Shown one piece after another: positions 40,030 through 47,004 of a stretch of 64,000 nucleotides of DNA. The first letter of the stretch is position 1. The number at the start of each line of letters is the position of its first letter. Where the stretch lies: the IMG/VR virus record IMGVR_UViG_3300034198_029092, positions 1-64,000 of that record; one strand, written 5' to 3'. The notes under the pieces were generated by a model. That model was given only the letters and a program-made list of their open reading frames with translations, did not search any database and was not told where the DNA came from. Position numbers and translations under genes: made by a program. This DNA is from a virus.

Positions 40030-40404
40030 TCACTCGCTCACCGCTCCCAGCAGCAGAGCCTGTAACTGCTCCTGTGCCATGTCTCCTGGGAAGGTCAGCA
40101 CTTTGGCGAGGGTGACACTGATGAGACGCAGTGGAACGTCCCAAGGGTCCGAGAGCCTCGCCCGCAAAAGAAGAAAGGGGCCCTGAGCGGCCACTGTACG
40201 TTCGGGATTAGTGAAAACAAGCTGCACGTCCGGAGGAAAAAAGTGCTGCAGTAGCATTCCCTGCAGCACCAGGATTCCCGCCGCAGGCGAGTACGTCAGT
40301 GACGGAAGGTCGAGACGCTCAAACTCCACACCGCCTGCGCACATGCGTTTTCGCGAGATGCGCGGACCGTATGCGATTGTTCCGGCCCAACCTCCACCGC
40401 ACAA
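40030..40404 (-). CDS. Hypothetical protein
   Basis: 124 aa from TTG at 40404 with GGAG at the right distance; an earlier start would overlap the previous gene by 100 bases. Alpha/beta with a strand-rich middle (AAGILVLQGMLLQHFFPPDVQ). No family is recognised. It is the last gene before the terminator. Confidence 0.6.
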   Translation of the reverse strand: MCGGGWAGTIAYGPRISRKRMCAGGVEFERLDLPSLTYSPAAGILVLQGMLLQHFFPPDVQLVFTNPERTVAAQGPFLLLRARLSDPWDVPLRLISVTLAKVLTFPGDMAQEQLQALLLGAVSE

Positions 40405-40406
40405 CT

Positions 40407-40661
40407 CTACTCCGAAGGAATCTTCGTCCACCCCACGGGAAGTTGGAGCTTCTTCGGGGGCGGTTCGTTCATCACCTTCATCTTGTGCCGCTTGCATACG
40501 GGACACCTACCTACGTCAGGGTTTGTCGGGTCCTCCGGAATGACACTTCCCAGAGTCCACCCGGCACTCATGGCTTGTTCGAGGGCTGCTTTCCCGAAGC
40601 ATCCGGGATGCGAGCACACGAGTTTGTACTCGAAGAACAGAGGGTTGACCATTTTGGGCAT
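40407..40661 (-). CDS. Zinc-ribbon hypothetical protein
   Basis: 84 aa. CSHPGC and CPVCKRHK at about residues 16-60 form a four-Cys site. Its N-terminal half is dual-coded with the transglycosylase C-terminus. No named family. Confidence 0.62.
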   Translation of the reverse strand: MPKMVNPLFFEYKLVCSHPGCFGKAALEQAMSAGWTLGSVIPEDPTNPDVGRCPVCKRHKMKVMNEPPPKKLQLPVGWTKIPSE

Positions 40662-41076
40662 GGTAGTTCTTCACCGCTTCCTTGATGGCCGCGAGGTACT
40701 CACGGCTCCCAGGATTGTACATGCGGACCCAGCCAAGCCTCTTGCAGTCCTTCTTGCAAAGAGACCGCATCAAACTGAGAAGGCGACCAACACGATGAAG
40801 GTTGTACTGGGGGTTGAGCAGAGGCTGAACCGACGCCTCATCACAACGCGTATTGACCTGCCCCAGTCCGACTGAGCACGAGCCATTGTTTTCGTGCCGA
40901 ACCGACCCCGAGCGCCAGTGTGTCTCTCGGTGGACGATGGCTTGAATCAACCAAGGGTCGAGCTTGTTCGTGTGCGCCTCGTGGAAAACCCACTCAGCGT
41001 ACTGCGCTGCCCGCGCTTCGGACAATCCCGGATTGCTCTGCCGAATGGCTTGCGCCAGGGCGAGTTCGATGAGCAT
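40516..41076 (-). CDS. Lytic transglycosylase (SLT-like)
   Basis: 186 aa. The catalytic Glu is in IVHRETHWRSGSVR; then GSCSVGLGQVNTRCD (GLxQV/T motif), LLNPQYNLHRVGRLL and WVRMYNPGSREYL follow the SLT fold order. No signal peptide is seen, so it is either virion-borne or helped out by a holin. The last 45 residues extend past the domain and overlap the next gene. Confidence 0.8.
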   Translation of the reverse strand: MLIELALAQAIRQSNPGLSEARAAQYAEWVFHEAHTNKLDPWLIQAIVHRETHWRSGSVRHENNGSCSVGLGQVNTRCDEASVQPLLNPQYNLHRVGRLLSLMRSLCKKDCKRLGWVRMYNPGSREYLAAIKEAVKNYHAQNGQPSVLRVQTRVLASRMLRESSPRTSHECRVDSGKCHSGGPDKP

Positions 41077-41347
41077 CTGCTTTCTCCGCTAGTTGGATGA
41101 CTTGTTCTAGGACTTCTTTTTTCGTGAGGTCGCGTGTGGGTTCCGCCGGACCAAGCGTCAGACGGCGCTCCAACAGCGCAACCCGAATCGCTTCACGTTG
41201 AATCGTGAGCAGCGATTTCAGCTCCTCGGTGGCTCGCGCCTCCAGGCGTTCCGCCACCGAAAAGCACATGGGGCAAACAAACACAGCGGCGAAGATTTTC
41301 GCCTCGTTCGGGTCAACCGGATTCTGGCAGTTGGTACAGGGGAGCAT
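40994..41347 (-). CDS. Zinc-ribbon hypothetical protein
   Basis: 117 aa. CTNCQNPV and FVCPMCFSV form the ribbon at residues 4-30, followed by a long helix (EELKSLLTIQREAIRVALLE). The C-terminus overlaps the transglycosylase by 83 bases in another frame. Confidence 0.64.
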   Translation of the reverse strand: MLPCTNCQNPVDPNEAKIFAAVFVCPMCFSVAERLEARATEELKSLLTIQREAIRVALLERRLTLGPAEPTRDLTKKEVLEQVIQLAEKADAHRTRPGASHSAEQSGIVRSAGSAVR

Positions 41348-41573
41348 CTCCCCACTTTACCTCACCGTCGTACTCAACACACTTCACAAGTCGCGCCTCA
41401 AGCGAGAGAACCGCGGCGCTGACGTTTACCAGAACAAGGTGTCCGCTCGACTTCCACACCGCGCCCTTGATGACATTATCGAGAGCGTGGCGCGGCATAT
41501 CCGGAAAGACATACTTCGCGCCAAGGTGCGTCTCTACAGTCACTGTGACCAGGTCATGCCCCATCGCCGACAT
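41313..41573 (-). CDS. Hypothetical protein
   Basis: 86 aa, beta-rich (LVTVTVETHLGAKYVFPDM, HLVLVNVSAAVLSLEARLV). It overlaps both neighbours. No family is recognised. Confidence 0.62.
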   Translation of the reverse strand: MSAMGHDLVTVTVETHLGAKYVFPDMPRHALDNVIKGAVWKSSGHLVLVNVSAAVLSLEARLVKCVEYDGEVKWGDAPLYQLPESG

Positions 41574-42096
41574 CGTCCGTCCCCGTCTTCACCGCGAACA
41601 CGCGGATGGTAGTAGGCGCCTTGCGCATGATGCGCTTCTGCGTTTCCGTGAGACTCTCCGCAACGCACTTGAGAAGCGCCTCCTGCTCGAAGCCAGCTGC
41701 GTCAGCCGCAACCTTGGCGTTGAGCGCCGAGTACTCGCTGCGGATGCGGAAGATGAACTGGTCCATCATCGCGTCTGCAACGTGAGCGTGCGCCTCGCAG
41801 AAAACTGGCTGCTGCATCATGTCCACCACGCGCTTGTAGCGCGGAGGCGCCGCAAAGTAGCTGCGTAGCCAGTCCCACCCACCACGCGACCGTTGTAGCA
41901 GCGGCGCCGGATAACGAGCGACCTCGCCGCAAACACATTTGGGGGCGGCGTCGTAATCGGCTCGCGCACGGTCTTCGAACTTCTGTTGTTCTTCCCGCCG
42001 CGTCGGCTTGTGGAAATGCGTCATTAGGGCGCGAACCATCACCGCGCCCATGATGCCAGCACAAAGCACAAGGAAAACTCCCTGCGTGGTATCCAT
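41554..42096 (-). CDS. Membrane-anchored protein with a Cys/His site
   Basis: 180 aa from the ATG at 42096. One N-terminal transmembrane helix (GVFLVLCAGIMGAVMVRAL) is followed by a soluble part with CVCGEVAR and VFCEAHAHV, a possible zinc site. The N-terminal anchor places it in the host inner membrane or an internal virion context. No family is recognised. Confidence 0.66.
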   Translation of the reverse strand: MDTTQGVFLVLCAGIMGAVMVRALMTHFHKPTRREEQQKFEDRARADYDAAPKCVCGEVARYPAPLLQRSRGGWDWLRSYFAAPPRYKRVVDMMQQPVFCEAHAHVADAMMDQFIFRIRSEYSALNAKVAADAAGFEQEALLKCVAESLTETQKRIMRKAPTTIRVFAVKTGTDDVGDGA

Positions 42097-42121
42097 TCGC
42101 GTACTCCTTGAACTTGTTTTA

Positions 42122-42442
42122 CTACAACGCCAACAAGGCGTCGCGGTCCCGACGCAAATGCTCTTCGCGCTCAATCTTTTGCAAGAGAGCCTGAAGGCCG
42201 AGAAGATGCTGCACCAACTCCGCGCGCAGATATTCCGTCTGCACGGTCAGCGCTTCCAACGCGCGCTCGGCGTGCTGTTCTGCACGCCGAAGCTCAAGAA
42301 GCGCGTAGAACTGCCCGTCGTCCAAGAGTTGTTGGATGACGGGGTCTACCTGATTTCGCCGAAGTACTTCTTCCGGCAACGTGCGGGTGAAGTGACCGAT
42401 GTCGAGCAGCCGCGCGACGAACTCCAGCTCCGTCAGTGTCAC
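42122..42442 (-). CDS. Helical hypothetical protein
   Basis: 106 aa from GTG at 42442 (GTGA overlap). All helix (RRAEQHAERALEALTVQTEYL, VQHLLGLQALLQKIEREE). The frame upstream of the GTG belongs to the previous gene's shadow. Function unknown. Confidence 0.64.
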   Translation of the reverse strand: MTLTELEFVARLLDIGHFTRTLPEEVLRRNQVDPVIQQLLDDGQFYALLELRRAEQHAERALEALTVQTEYLRAELVQHLLGLQALLQKIEREEHLRRDRDALLAL

Positions 42443-42837
42443 GGCTGCACGAAGTAGTCGTCCACCGGTGTCCACCCCAGCAACGCCCCAGGGTCCGGCG
42501 TCACCAGGATGTTCACGGCGTTCTTCGTTTTCTGCCGCACCACACCCAAGACATCCGCCTTGGAAACGGGACGGGTCAGAAACTGGATGAAGTACCGAAG
42601 CTCCGGCGGCCACGTCTTAGGAAAACTCACGCCTGGGGGGAGAGGTGCGTTCGGGTCCTGCCACTGAACCCACAGGCTGTAGCGCTTTACGCCGTTCGCC
42701 TTCTCGATGTCCTGAAGCGCCGTTTCCAAGACAAGCGCCTTGTCCTGGTTGACGCTGCCGTCCGAGTTCAGCGTGCCCTGCTGCGCCAGGGAGATGAGCG
42801 CTTCGTACTGTTCCTGCGTAAGCGTGAACGTGGCCAT
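42439..42837 (-). CDS. Hypothetical protein
   Basis: 132 aa. N-terminal helix with TLTQEQYEALISLAQQG, then a compact alpha/beta end (YSLWVQWQD, DVLGVVRQKTKNAVNIL). No family is recognised. The next gene ahead is the dNMP kinase. Confidence 0.66.
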   Translation of the reverse strand: MATFTLTQEQYEALISLAQQGTLNSDGSVNQDKALVLETALQDIEKANGVKRYSLWVQWQDPNAPLPPGVSFPKTWPPELRYFIQFLTRPVSKADVLGVVRQKTKNAVNILVTPDPGALLGWTPVDDYFVQP

Positions 42838-42849
42838 GCCGAGAGCCTA

Positions 42850-43533
42850 CTACTCCTTGCCCTGAGCGAGAAAGCGCCGGAGAAGGCCCCTGGCCCGCTC
42901 CTTCAGTTCAGCAACTGTGCCGTCGTTCAGCAACACCGCGTCAAAAAGACTCGGGTCGATGCTTTCTTGCTCGGTTTCGCTCGCATGTTGCCCCGCCACG
43001 CCGCGGAGCCCCGCAGACGGTCGCTCCAAGCGCCAAACAATGCCGCCACCGCGTCGAATCGCATCGACTTCATTCTTGAAACGAACGTCCGGAATGATGA
43101 CGCCCTTCGGCGCCAGCCACGCCGGCTGGATACCCGTCTGGGCGGTGTAGTTCAGCGTCCGCGCGGTGCCTGCAGAATCTAGGAGCGTGGTTGCCGCGCG
43201 CAGAGCGTAGTCAATCCACACGTTCTCGTAGCACGCCCTTCCCCACTCTGTACCGAGCTGCTGGAGGGCGTACCGCGGTGTCAGAAAGCCCTGGAAGTCA
43301 TGCGCGCCACTGCCTTCCGGTGCTCGACTCCACTCCGATGGATAGCGCGTATCGGGCGCGTTTCGCTTCTCACTCGGCCCCCAAAGCTGTTCGTCGGTAA
43401 AGGCGAACACATCTTTGCAGAACCGCTTGAGCGGGTCGGCCAGGGAGACTTTCGTAAAACCGAAGTCTTTGACCAGGGCGTCCGCTGCGGTGTCCTTGCC
43501 GCTTCCGGCGAGGCCGCACAGACCCAAAATCAC
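42850..43533 (-). CDS. Deoxynucleoside monophosphate kinase-like
   Basis: 227 aa from GTG at 43533 (GTGA overlap). The P-loop LCGLAGSGKDTAAD is followed by KVSLADPLKRFCKDVFAF and later VIIPDVRFKNEVDAI and ERPSAGL, the layout of T4 gp1-type dNMP kinases. It would phosphorylate dNMPs for phage DNA synthesis. The neighbouring dCMP deaminase supports a nucleotide-supply pair. Confidence 0.8.
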   Translation of the reverse strand: MILGLCGLAGSGKDTAADALVKDFGFTKVSLADPLKRFCKDVFAFTDEQLWGPSEKRNAPDTRYPSEWSRAPEGSGAHDFQGFLTPRYALQQLGTEWGRACYENVWIDYALRAATTLLDSAGTARTLNYTAQTGIQPAWLAPKGVIIPDVRFKNEVDAIRRGGGIVWRLERPSAGLRGVAGQHASETEQESIDPSLFDAVLLNDGTVAELKERARGLLRRFLAQGKE

Positions 43534-43838
43534 AGGAGCACCTCGATACCGGCCACCCGCGCACGGCGAAGCAGCACGTCCCGACGACCGCCCTGACGCC
43601 ACACGCGGCCGTCCGAGATGTCGAGGAAATGCGTACCGTCCTGCGTGCGCAGGCGCCCCGTCAACGGACCTTCGGACACCGGCTGTTCAGCCGGAGCGGT
43701 CACAACAATCTGCGAACCCAGAAGGTTCAGCATGTCCTGCGCGGCCGTTTGAATTGCAATCTTAACGTACGCTTCCAGGTCATCGACGAAACGAAGAACG
43801 TGCGGCGCGATGGACTGGTTCAGTTGCTCGTGTGTCAT
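43530..43838 (-). CDS. Hypothetical protein
   Basis: 102 aa. N-terminal helix (QLNQSIAPHVLRFVDDLEAY), then a strand-rich end (GTHFLDISDGRVWRQGG). It overlaps the deaminase by 4 bases and the kinase start by 4 bases. No family is recognised. Confidence 0.64.
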   Translation of the reverse strand: MTHEQLNQSIAPHVLRFVDDLEAYVKIAIQTAAQDMLNLLGSQIVVTAPAEQPVSEGPLTGRLRTQDGTHFLDISDGRVWRQGGRRDVLLRRARVAGIEVLL

Positions 43839-45190
43839 GTGAACTCCTTGTGGTCGGAAGATTGCAGCCGGGACACGATAATGCCCACGCGCTCAAGAAG
43901 TTCAAGCGATTCTTTTCGCCGGTAATCTTGGGCGTACCAAACGCGCACGACTCCACCGAGATTGATGAGACGTTTCGCACACATCAAGCAGGGCAGGTGC
44001 GTGCAGAAAACAATCTTCGGCGTGTCGCGGGGCACGTCGCAGTTGATGACCGCGTTCTCTTCTGCGTGAAGGCAGTTTTGCGCTACCATGCCTGCATTCC
44101 CGGCGGCGTACCACCCCGACCGGGTCTGAAGGTTGTACACATGGCCCGCCCACTCCTTGCGCTCGATGAGCCGGACCTTGTTCGACGCTACCTTGAGGGG
44201 GACACTGTTCTGTCCCTGGCAGCGCGGTACAAGGTCTCGCACACGACCATCCAAAACCGCCTGCGCAAACACGGCGTCCTTCGCCAAATGGCCGAGGACC
44301 TGCGCCGGCATAAGAGCGCCTCGCGGCTGCGCCTCCCCATCGAAGACCTCGTGCGCCGCTACAACGCCGGAGAATCCGCCAACGGCCTCGCGGCTGTATT
44401 CCACGTAAGCCGTGGTGCTATCGAACGCCGTCTTCAAGAGGCGGGAGTTCTCGACATCGAGCGGCGAACTACGCGCCGCTCCCGACGGGCGCGCGAAGTC
44501 GATGGCCGAGTGCGCCGGGCCTTGAACGCCGAGAAGCGGGGGACGCTCCAGGGCAGCGGGGAGGCTTGGTTGGTCGAAGAGACACAGAAAGCCGGACTCT
44601 TCGTAGAACCTCAGAAAGCAGTCGGAGGATACAACCTCGACCTCCTGGTCGAGCACACCGTCGCCGTGGAACTGATGACGGGCGCCAGCATGCCGTACCA
44701 ACCGGCCCGCTATGGCGAGCGACTCAAATACCTGCTCGACAGGCACACGCTTTTGGTCGTGTGGAGCTGCGGACGACACACCCTCGTCCCAGCAGGCGTG
44801 CAAAAGCTCGTCGCCCTCTTGAAGAGTCTCTGCAGCAACCCAACCCCGCCCAAGCACCAGTACTGGGTGATTCGGGGTGACGGTGAAGTCGTCGTACGCG
44901 GTGACCAGCCGTACGACCGTGCCCTCGTACCAGCGGCGGTACGCGCGTTCGACCGACAGTGCCGTCGTAAGCGTACCTGACACAAAACAGCCACAGTTTC
45001 CTACCGCGGCTTCACCGTGCACGTCGCAGTCGTTGTCGCACCCTGCCGCGTTGCCGTTGTACCCGACAGCCAGCACCTTTCTGAAATCGGGCGTAACAAT
45101 CGCGCAACCCACACGCAGGCGACGACACGTCGAACGCTCGCTCATGCTGGAAGCGAGACGCATGTAAATGTCTTGAAACGAAGGACGCAT
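43835..45190 (-). CDS. dCMP deaminase-type protein interrupted by an intein
   Basis: 451 aa from the ATG at 45190 with GGAG 7 bases away. The N-extein (residues 1-67) ends GNCG and the C-extein (79 aa) begins CLHAEENAV. Joined they give the cytidine/dCMP deaminase motif HAEENA and the partner motif THLPCLMCAKRL (PCxxC). The intein splits the enzyme right at its zinc site, so splicing is needed for activity. It would supply dUMP for thymidylate synthesis. Confidence 0.88.
   Translation of the reverse strand: MRPSFQDIYMRLASSMSERSTCRRLRVGCAIVTPDFRKVLAVGYNGNAAGCDNDCDVHGEAAVGNCGCFVSGTLTTALSVERAYRRWYEGTVVRLVTAYDDFTVTPNHPVLVLGRGWVAAETLQEGDELLHACWDEGVSSAAPHDQKRVPVEQVFESLAIAGRLVRHAGARHQFHGDGVLDQEVEVVSSDCFLRFYEESGFLCLFDQPSLPAALERPPLLGVQGPAHSAIDFARPSGAARSSPLDVENSRLLKTAFDSTTAYVEYSREAVGGFSGVVAAHEVFDGEAQPRGALMPAQVLGHLAKDAVFAQAVLDGRVRDLVPRCQGQNSVPLKVASNKVRLIERKEWAGHVYNLQTRSGWYAAGNAGMVAQNCLHAEENAVINCDVPRDTPKIVFCTHLPCLMCAKRLINLGGVVRVWYAQDYRRKESLELLERVGIIVSRLQSSDHKEFT
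44075..44989 (-). other. Intein (305 aa) within the dCMP deaminase
   Basis: Residue 1 is Cys (CFVSGTLTTAL, block A-like). Block B is TVTPNHPVLV at 36-45. Blocks F and G are GHVYNLQTRSGWY..AGN then GMVAQN before the +1 Cys. The residue before the terminal Asn is Gln instead of the usual His. There is no in-frame endonuclease. The centre carries FHGDG (107-111) and EVEVV (116-120), exact antisense images of the endonuclease motifs encoded on the plus strand. Confidence 0.88.
44141..44980 (+). CDS. Antisense-nested homing endonuclease (HTH + Vsr-like)
   Basis: 279 aa from the ATG with GAAGG upstream, lying wholly inside the intein on the other strand. Two helix-turn-helix units (residues 12-48, 68-103) are followed by a Vsr-like PD-(D/E)XK domain: QKAVGGYNLDLLVEHTVAVE with D167 and E177, ERLKYLLDR, LLVVWSCG, and QYWVIRGDGEV near the end. 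The order and motifs match free-standing Vsr-like homing endonucleases (I-Bth0305I type). Product and intein are read from opposite strands with codons in register. Confidence 0.82.
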   Translation: MARPLLALDEPDLVRRYLEGDTVLSLAARYKVSHTTIQNRLRKHGVLRQMAEDLRRHKSASRLRLPIEDLVRRYNAGESANGLAAVFHVSRGAIERRLQEAGVLDIERRTTRRSRRAREVDGRVRRALNAEKRGTLQGSGEAWLVEETQKAGLFVEPQKAVGGYNLDLLVEHTVAVELMTGASMPYQPARYGERLKYLLDRHTLLVVWSCGRHTLVPAGVQKLVALLKSLCSNPTPPKHQYWVIRGDGEVVVRGDQPYDRALVPAAVRAFDRQCRRKRT

Positions 45191-45498
45191 CAAAGGGCTC
45201 CTCGGGCGGCTAAAACTTCGCGCATCACATCCCGTGCGTAGTCACAAGCGCGGCGCTGTACGCGCCACGCAAGCGGGCTACCGGCGTAGGACACCCCAAA
45301 AACTTCGGGGCGTGTGAACTCCTTGTCGTAGTGCTGCGGTCCGTCTTCACGCGACGGCCACACCACACGCAGCGTGAACTCCCCGTCCTTGCCGGGAAGA
45401 AAGTCTACGGACGTAGCGTAGGTTGCGCGCCGGATAGGGTCGGCCCACCCACGCAGCTGCCCGCAAAGAGTTTGAAGAAGTACCGTACCTCGGTCCAT
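45190..45498 (-). CDS. Hypothetical protein
   Basis: 102 aa. Beta-rich with GEFTLRVVWPSREDG and a helical end (QRRACDYARDVMREVL). It is coupled to the deaminase start (TGATG). Its own start is 9 bases from the divergent plus-strand gene at 45508. No family is recognised. Confidence 0.62.
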   Translation of the reverse strand: MDRGTVLLQTLCGQLRGWADPIRRATYATSVDFLPGKDGEFTLRVVWPSREDGPQHYDKEFTRPEVFGVSYAGSPLAWRVQRRACDYARDVMREVLAARGAL

Positions 45499-45507
45499 AC
45501 TGCCTCC

Positions 45508-45960
45508 GTGGCGCGCGACCTACGGTACATCACGAGCGAACGCTTTATCCACGATGACCTCGCGGCACGCGCGGCTGACATGGCGAAGGAAGCTCTACAG
45601 CAGTGGCGAAAAGAACGCCGCATCGAGAGCTTCGCCATCAGCTGGCCCAGCGAGCACATCGTTGGAGACGACGGTTCGACCATCACGCACGCGGTGCTTA
45701 TGCCGCTGCGCGGTGACTTAGACGAAGGGGCGAAGCACGCAGCGCTGACGCGGATGGTCGAGAAGACCAAAGCGTACGGACTCGTCGTGATTGAGCGTCG
45801 TCAGAACGAAATCCGCGTGCTCTTTGAAACGCACCATGGCGCCCGAGCCTGGATTACTCCGCTCAAGCGCCATGGGGACCTCCTTGTTCCTGGGAGGACG
45901 CAGGTGCGCGATAACGCCGAGTGTCTGGGATTTCTCTGGCGTCCGCAGCTCGTCAGCTAG
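45508..45960 (+). CDS. Hypothetical protein, divergent plus-strand gene
   Basis: 150 aa from GTG at 45508; no ATG is suitably placed and no ribosome site is visible, so it may be leaderless. Alpha/beta (SFAISWPSEHIVGDDG, ITHAVLMPLRGDLDEG, GLVVIERRQNEIRVLFE). It ends one base before the convergent H1-like gene. No family is recognised. Confidence 0.62.
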   Translation: MARDLRYITSERFIHDDLAARAADMAKEALQQWRKERRIESFAISWPSEHIVGDDGSTITHAVLMPLRGDLDEGAKHAALTRMVEKTKAYGLVVIERRQNEIRVLFETHHGARAWITPLKRHGDLLVPGRTQVRDNAECLGFLWRPQLVS

Positions 45961-45961
45961 T

Positions 45962-46615
45962 TCAGCTCGCGCCGGGAATCGGGAAGCCGACCGCGATGGC
46001 TGCCTTCTTGAGACGCTCGTGCTGCGCACGCTCCTCCGCCGAAAGCGTGGTCTCGTCGATGAGACCGTTGCCGCTACGCGCCTGAATCTCCTCGACCACG
46101 CCGGTCTCGGGCGTATCCAGGGTCACGCGCGTTGCCGCATCACGCGCCACGGTGCGCGCATTCAGGTAGTACTCCGCCGTCGCCGCCGCGTACGCGCGCT
46201 GCTCCATCTCGTTGAGCGAACCGGCGTTGCGGTACGCCGAGATGACCGTCGCCGCGGCGTGCTGGCGAACCGTCGACGGGTCATTCGTCGCGTCGTCCTG
46301 CGCAGCCGCCGTCGCCCGACCCGCCTTGACCGCCTTGACCGCCTTCTTCGCGGCCTTGGCCGGCTTCACCGCCTTGGCAGGCTTCGTGGCCTTAGCGGGC
46401 TTCTTTTCCGCCTTGTCAGCCTTGGCCGCCTTGACGGCCTTCTTCACCGCCGGCGCTCCGCCGAAGTGCTTCTCCGCCGTGGTGCGGGCCTTCTCCTTGT
46501 CCGCATCCGACCAATCCGACTTGCCGATGGCACGACGCGCGCCGACGAGACCGGCGTACTTCCCGGCCTTGAGGTTGATGGCGAACTTCTCCGGGCTGAG
46601 CTTCTCGTAGTTCAT
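45962..46615 (-). CDS. H1-like Lys/Ala-rich protein
   Basis: 217 aa. The N-terminal folded part (KFAINLKAGKYAGLVGARRA, SDADKEKARTTAEKHFGG) precedes a Lys/Ala/Pro repeat (AKATKPAKAVKPAKAAKKA) like histone H1 or AlgP tails, then a helical C-terminal third. Likely binds DNA or RNA non-specifically; it could condense phage DNA or modify host nucleoids. It has a sigma-70-like promoter upstream with a 9-bp inverted repeat touching the -35 box. Confidence 0.72.
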   Translation of the reverse strand: MNYEKLSPEKFAINLKAGKYAGLVGARRAIGKSDWSDADKEKARTTAEKHFGGAPAVKKAVKAAKADKAEKKPAKATKPAKAVKPAKAAKKAVKAVKAGRATAAAQDDATNDPSTVRQHAAATVISAYRNAGSLNEMEQRAYAAATAEYYLNARTVARDAATRVTLDTPETGVVEEIQARSGNGLIDETTLSAEERAQHERLKKAAIAVGFPIPGAS

Positions 46616-46680
46616 GTCTGAAAGTCTCCTGCGTGAGCACCGTTAGTGGCGGCTCAATACTCCATTGTGGAGGGCTTGTA

Positions 46681-46731
46681 GAAATACTACCGCCTGCAAC
46701 GATGTCAACCTCTCTTCTGAAAGAAGAGAGG
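46681..46731 (-). promoter_or_regulatory. Sigma-70-like promoter with adjacent inverted repeat
   Basis: TTGACA (46708-46703), 16 bases, TATTTC, drives the H1-like gene. Directly upstream on the same strand CCTCTCTTC..GAAGAGAGG (46709-46731, perfect 9-bp arms) abuts the -35 box, as an operator would. The region separates divergent genes. Confidence 0.55.
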
Positions 46732-46749
46732 GCTCGACAGCCTTGTACC

Positions 46750-46784
46750 GCAAGTAGTACGACATTTTGGGTACAAGAACCGTG
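46750..46784 (+). promoter_or_regulatory. Conserved phage promoter 9
   Basis: CAAGTAGTAC, 10 bases, GTACAAGAACCGTG, then GGAGG for the ATG at 46793. It drives the plus-strand cluster 46793-48618. Confidence 0.7.
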
Positions 46785-46792
46785 GAGGTCGT

Positions 46793-46996
46793 ATGGCCAA
46801 GAAAATGGTGTTCATCTGTGATGGTTCGTCGTGCGGTGCAATTCTCGTCAACCCGAGCGACGGGTTCGTTCTCCGGGGCAGCATTCGTGCAACCGCTCTG
46901 GAAGAGGCGGGAGCGCTCGCGCCCCTCGTAACTACGGGGGAAAACGAAGAAACCGCACTCTGCCGGGAGTGCATGATGAAGGCGCTGAAGCTCTAG
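46793..46996 (+). CDS. Small zinc-binding protein
   Basis: 67 aa with GGAGG upstream. CDGSSCG and LCRECM form a four-Cys site around a beta stretch (VLRGSIRATALEE). Probably a small zinc-stabilised accessory protein. It is the first gene of the plus-strand cluster. Confidence 0.72.
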   Translation: MAKKMVFICDGSSCGAILVNPSDGFVLRGSIRATALEEAGALAPLVTTGENEETALCRECMMKALKL

Positions 46997-47004
46997 GTGC
47001 AGCC

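Noticed and set aside
43832-44140. N-terminal extension of the plus-strand endonuclease ORF
   Set aside because: The first 103 codons are antisense to the deaminase C-extein and have no nuclease or HTH feature; the ATG at 44141 with GAAGG is the better start.
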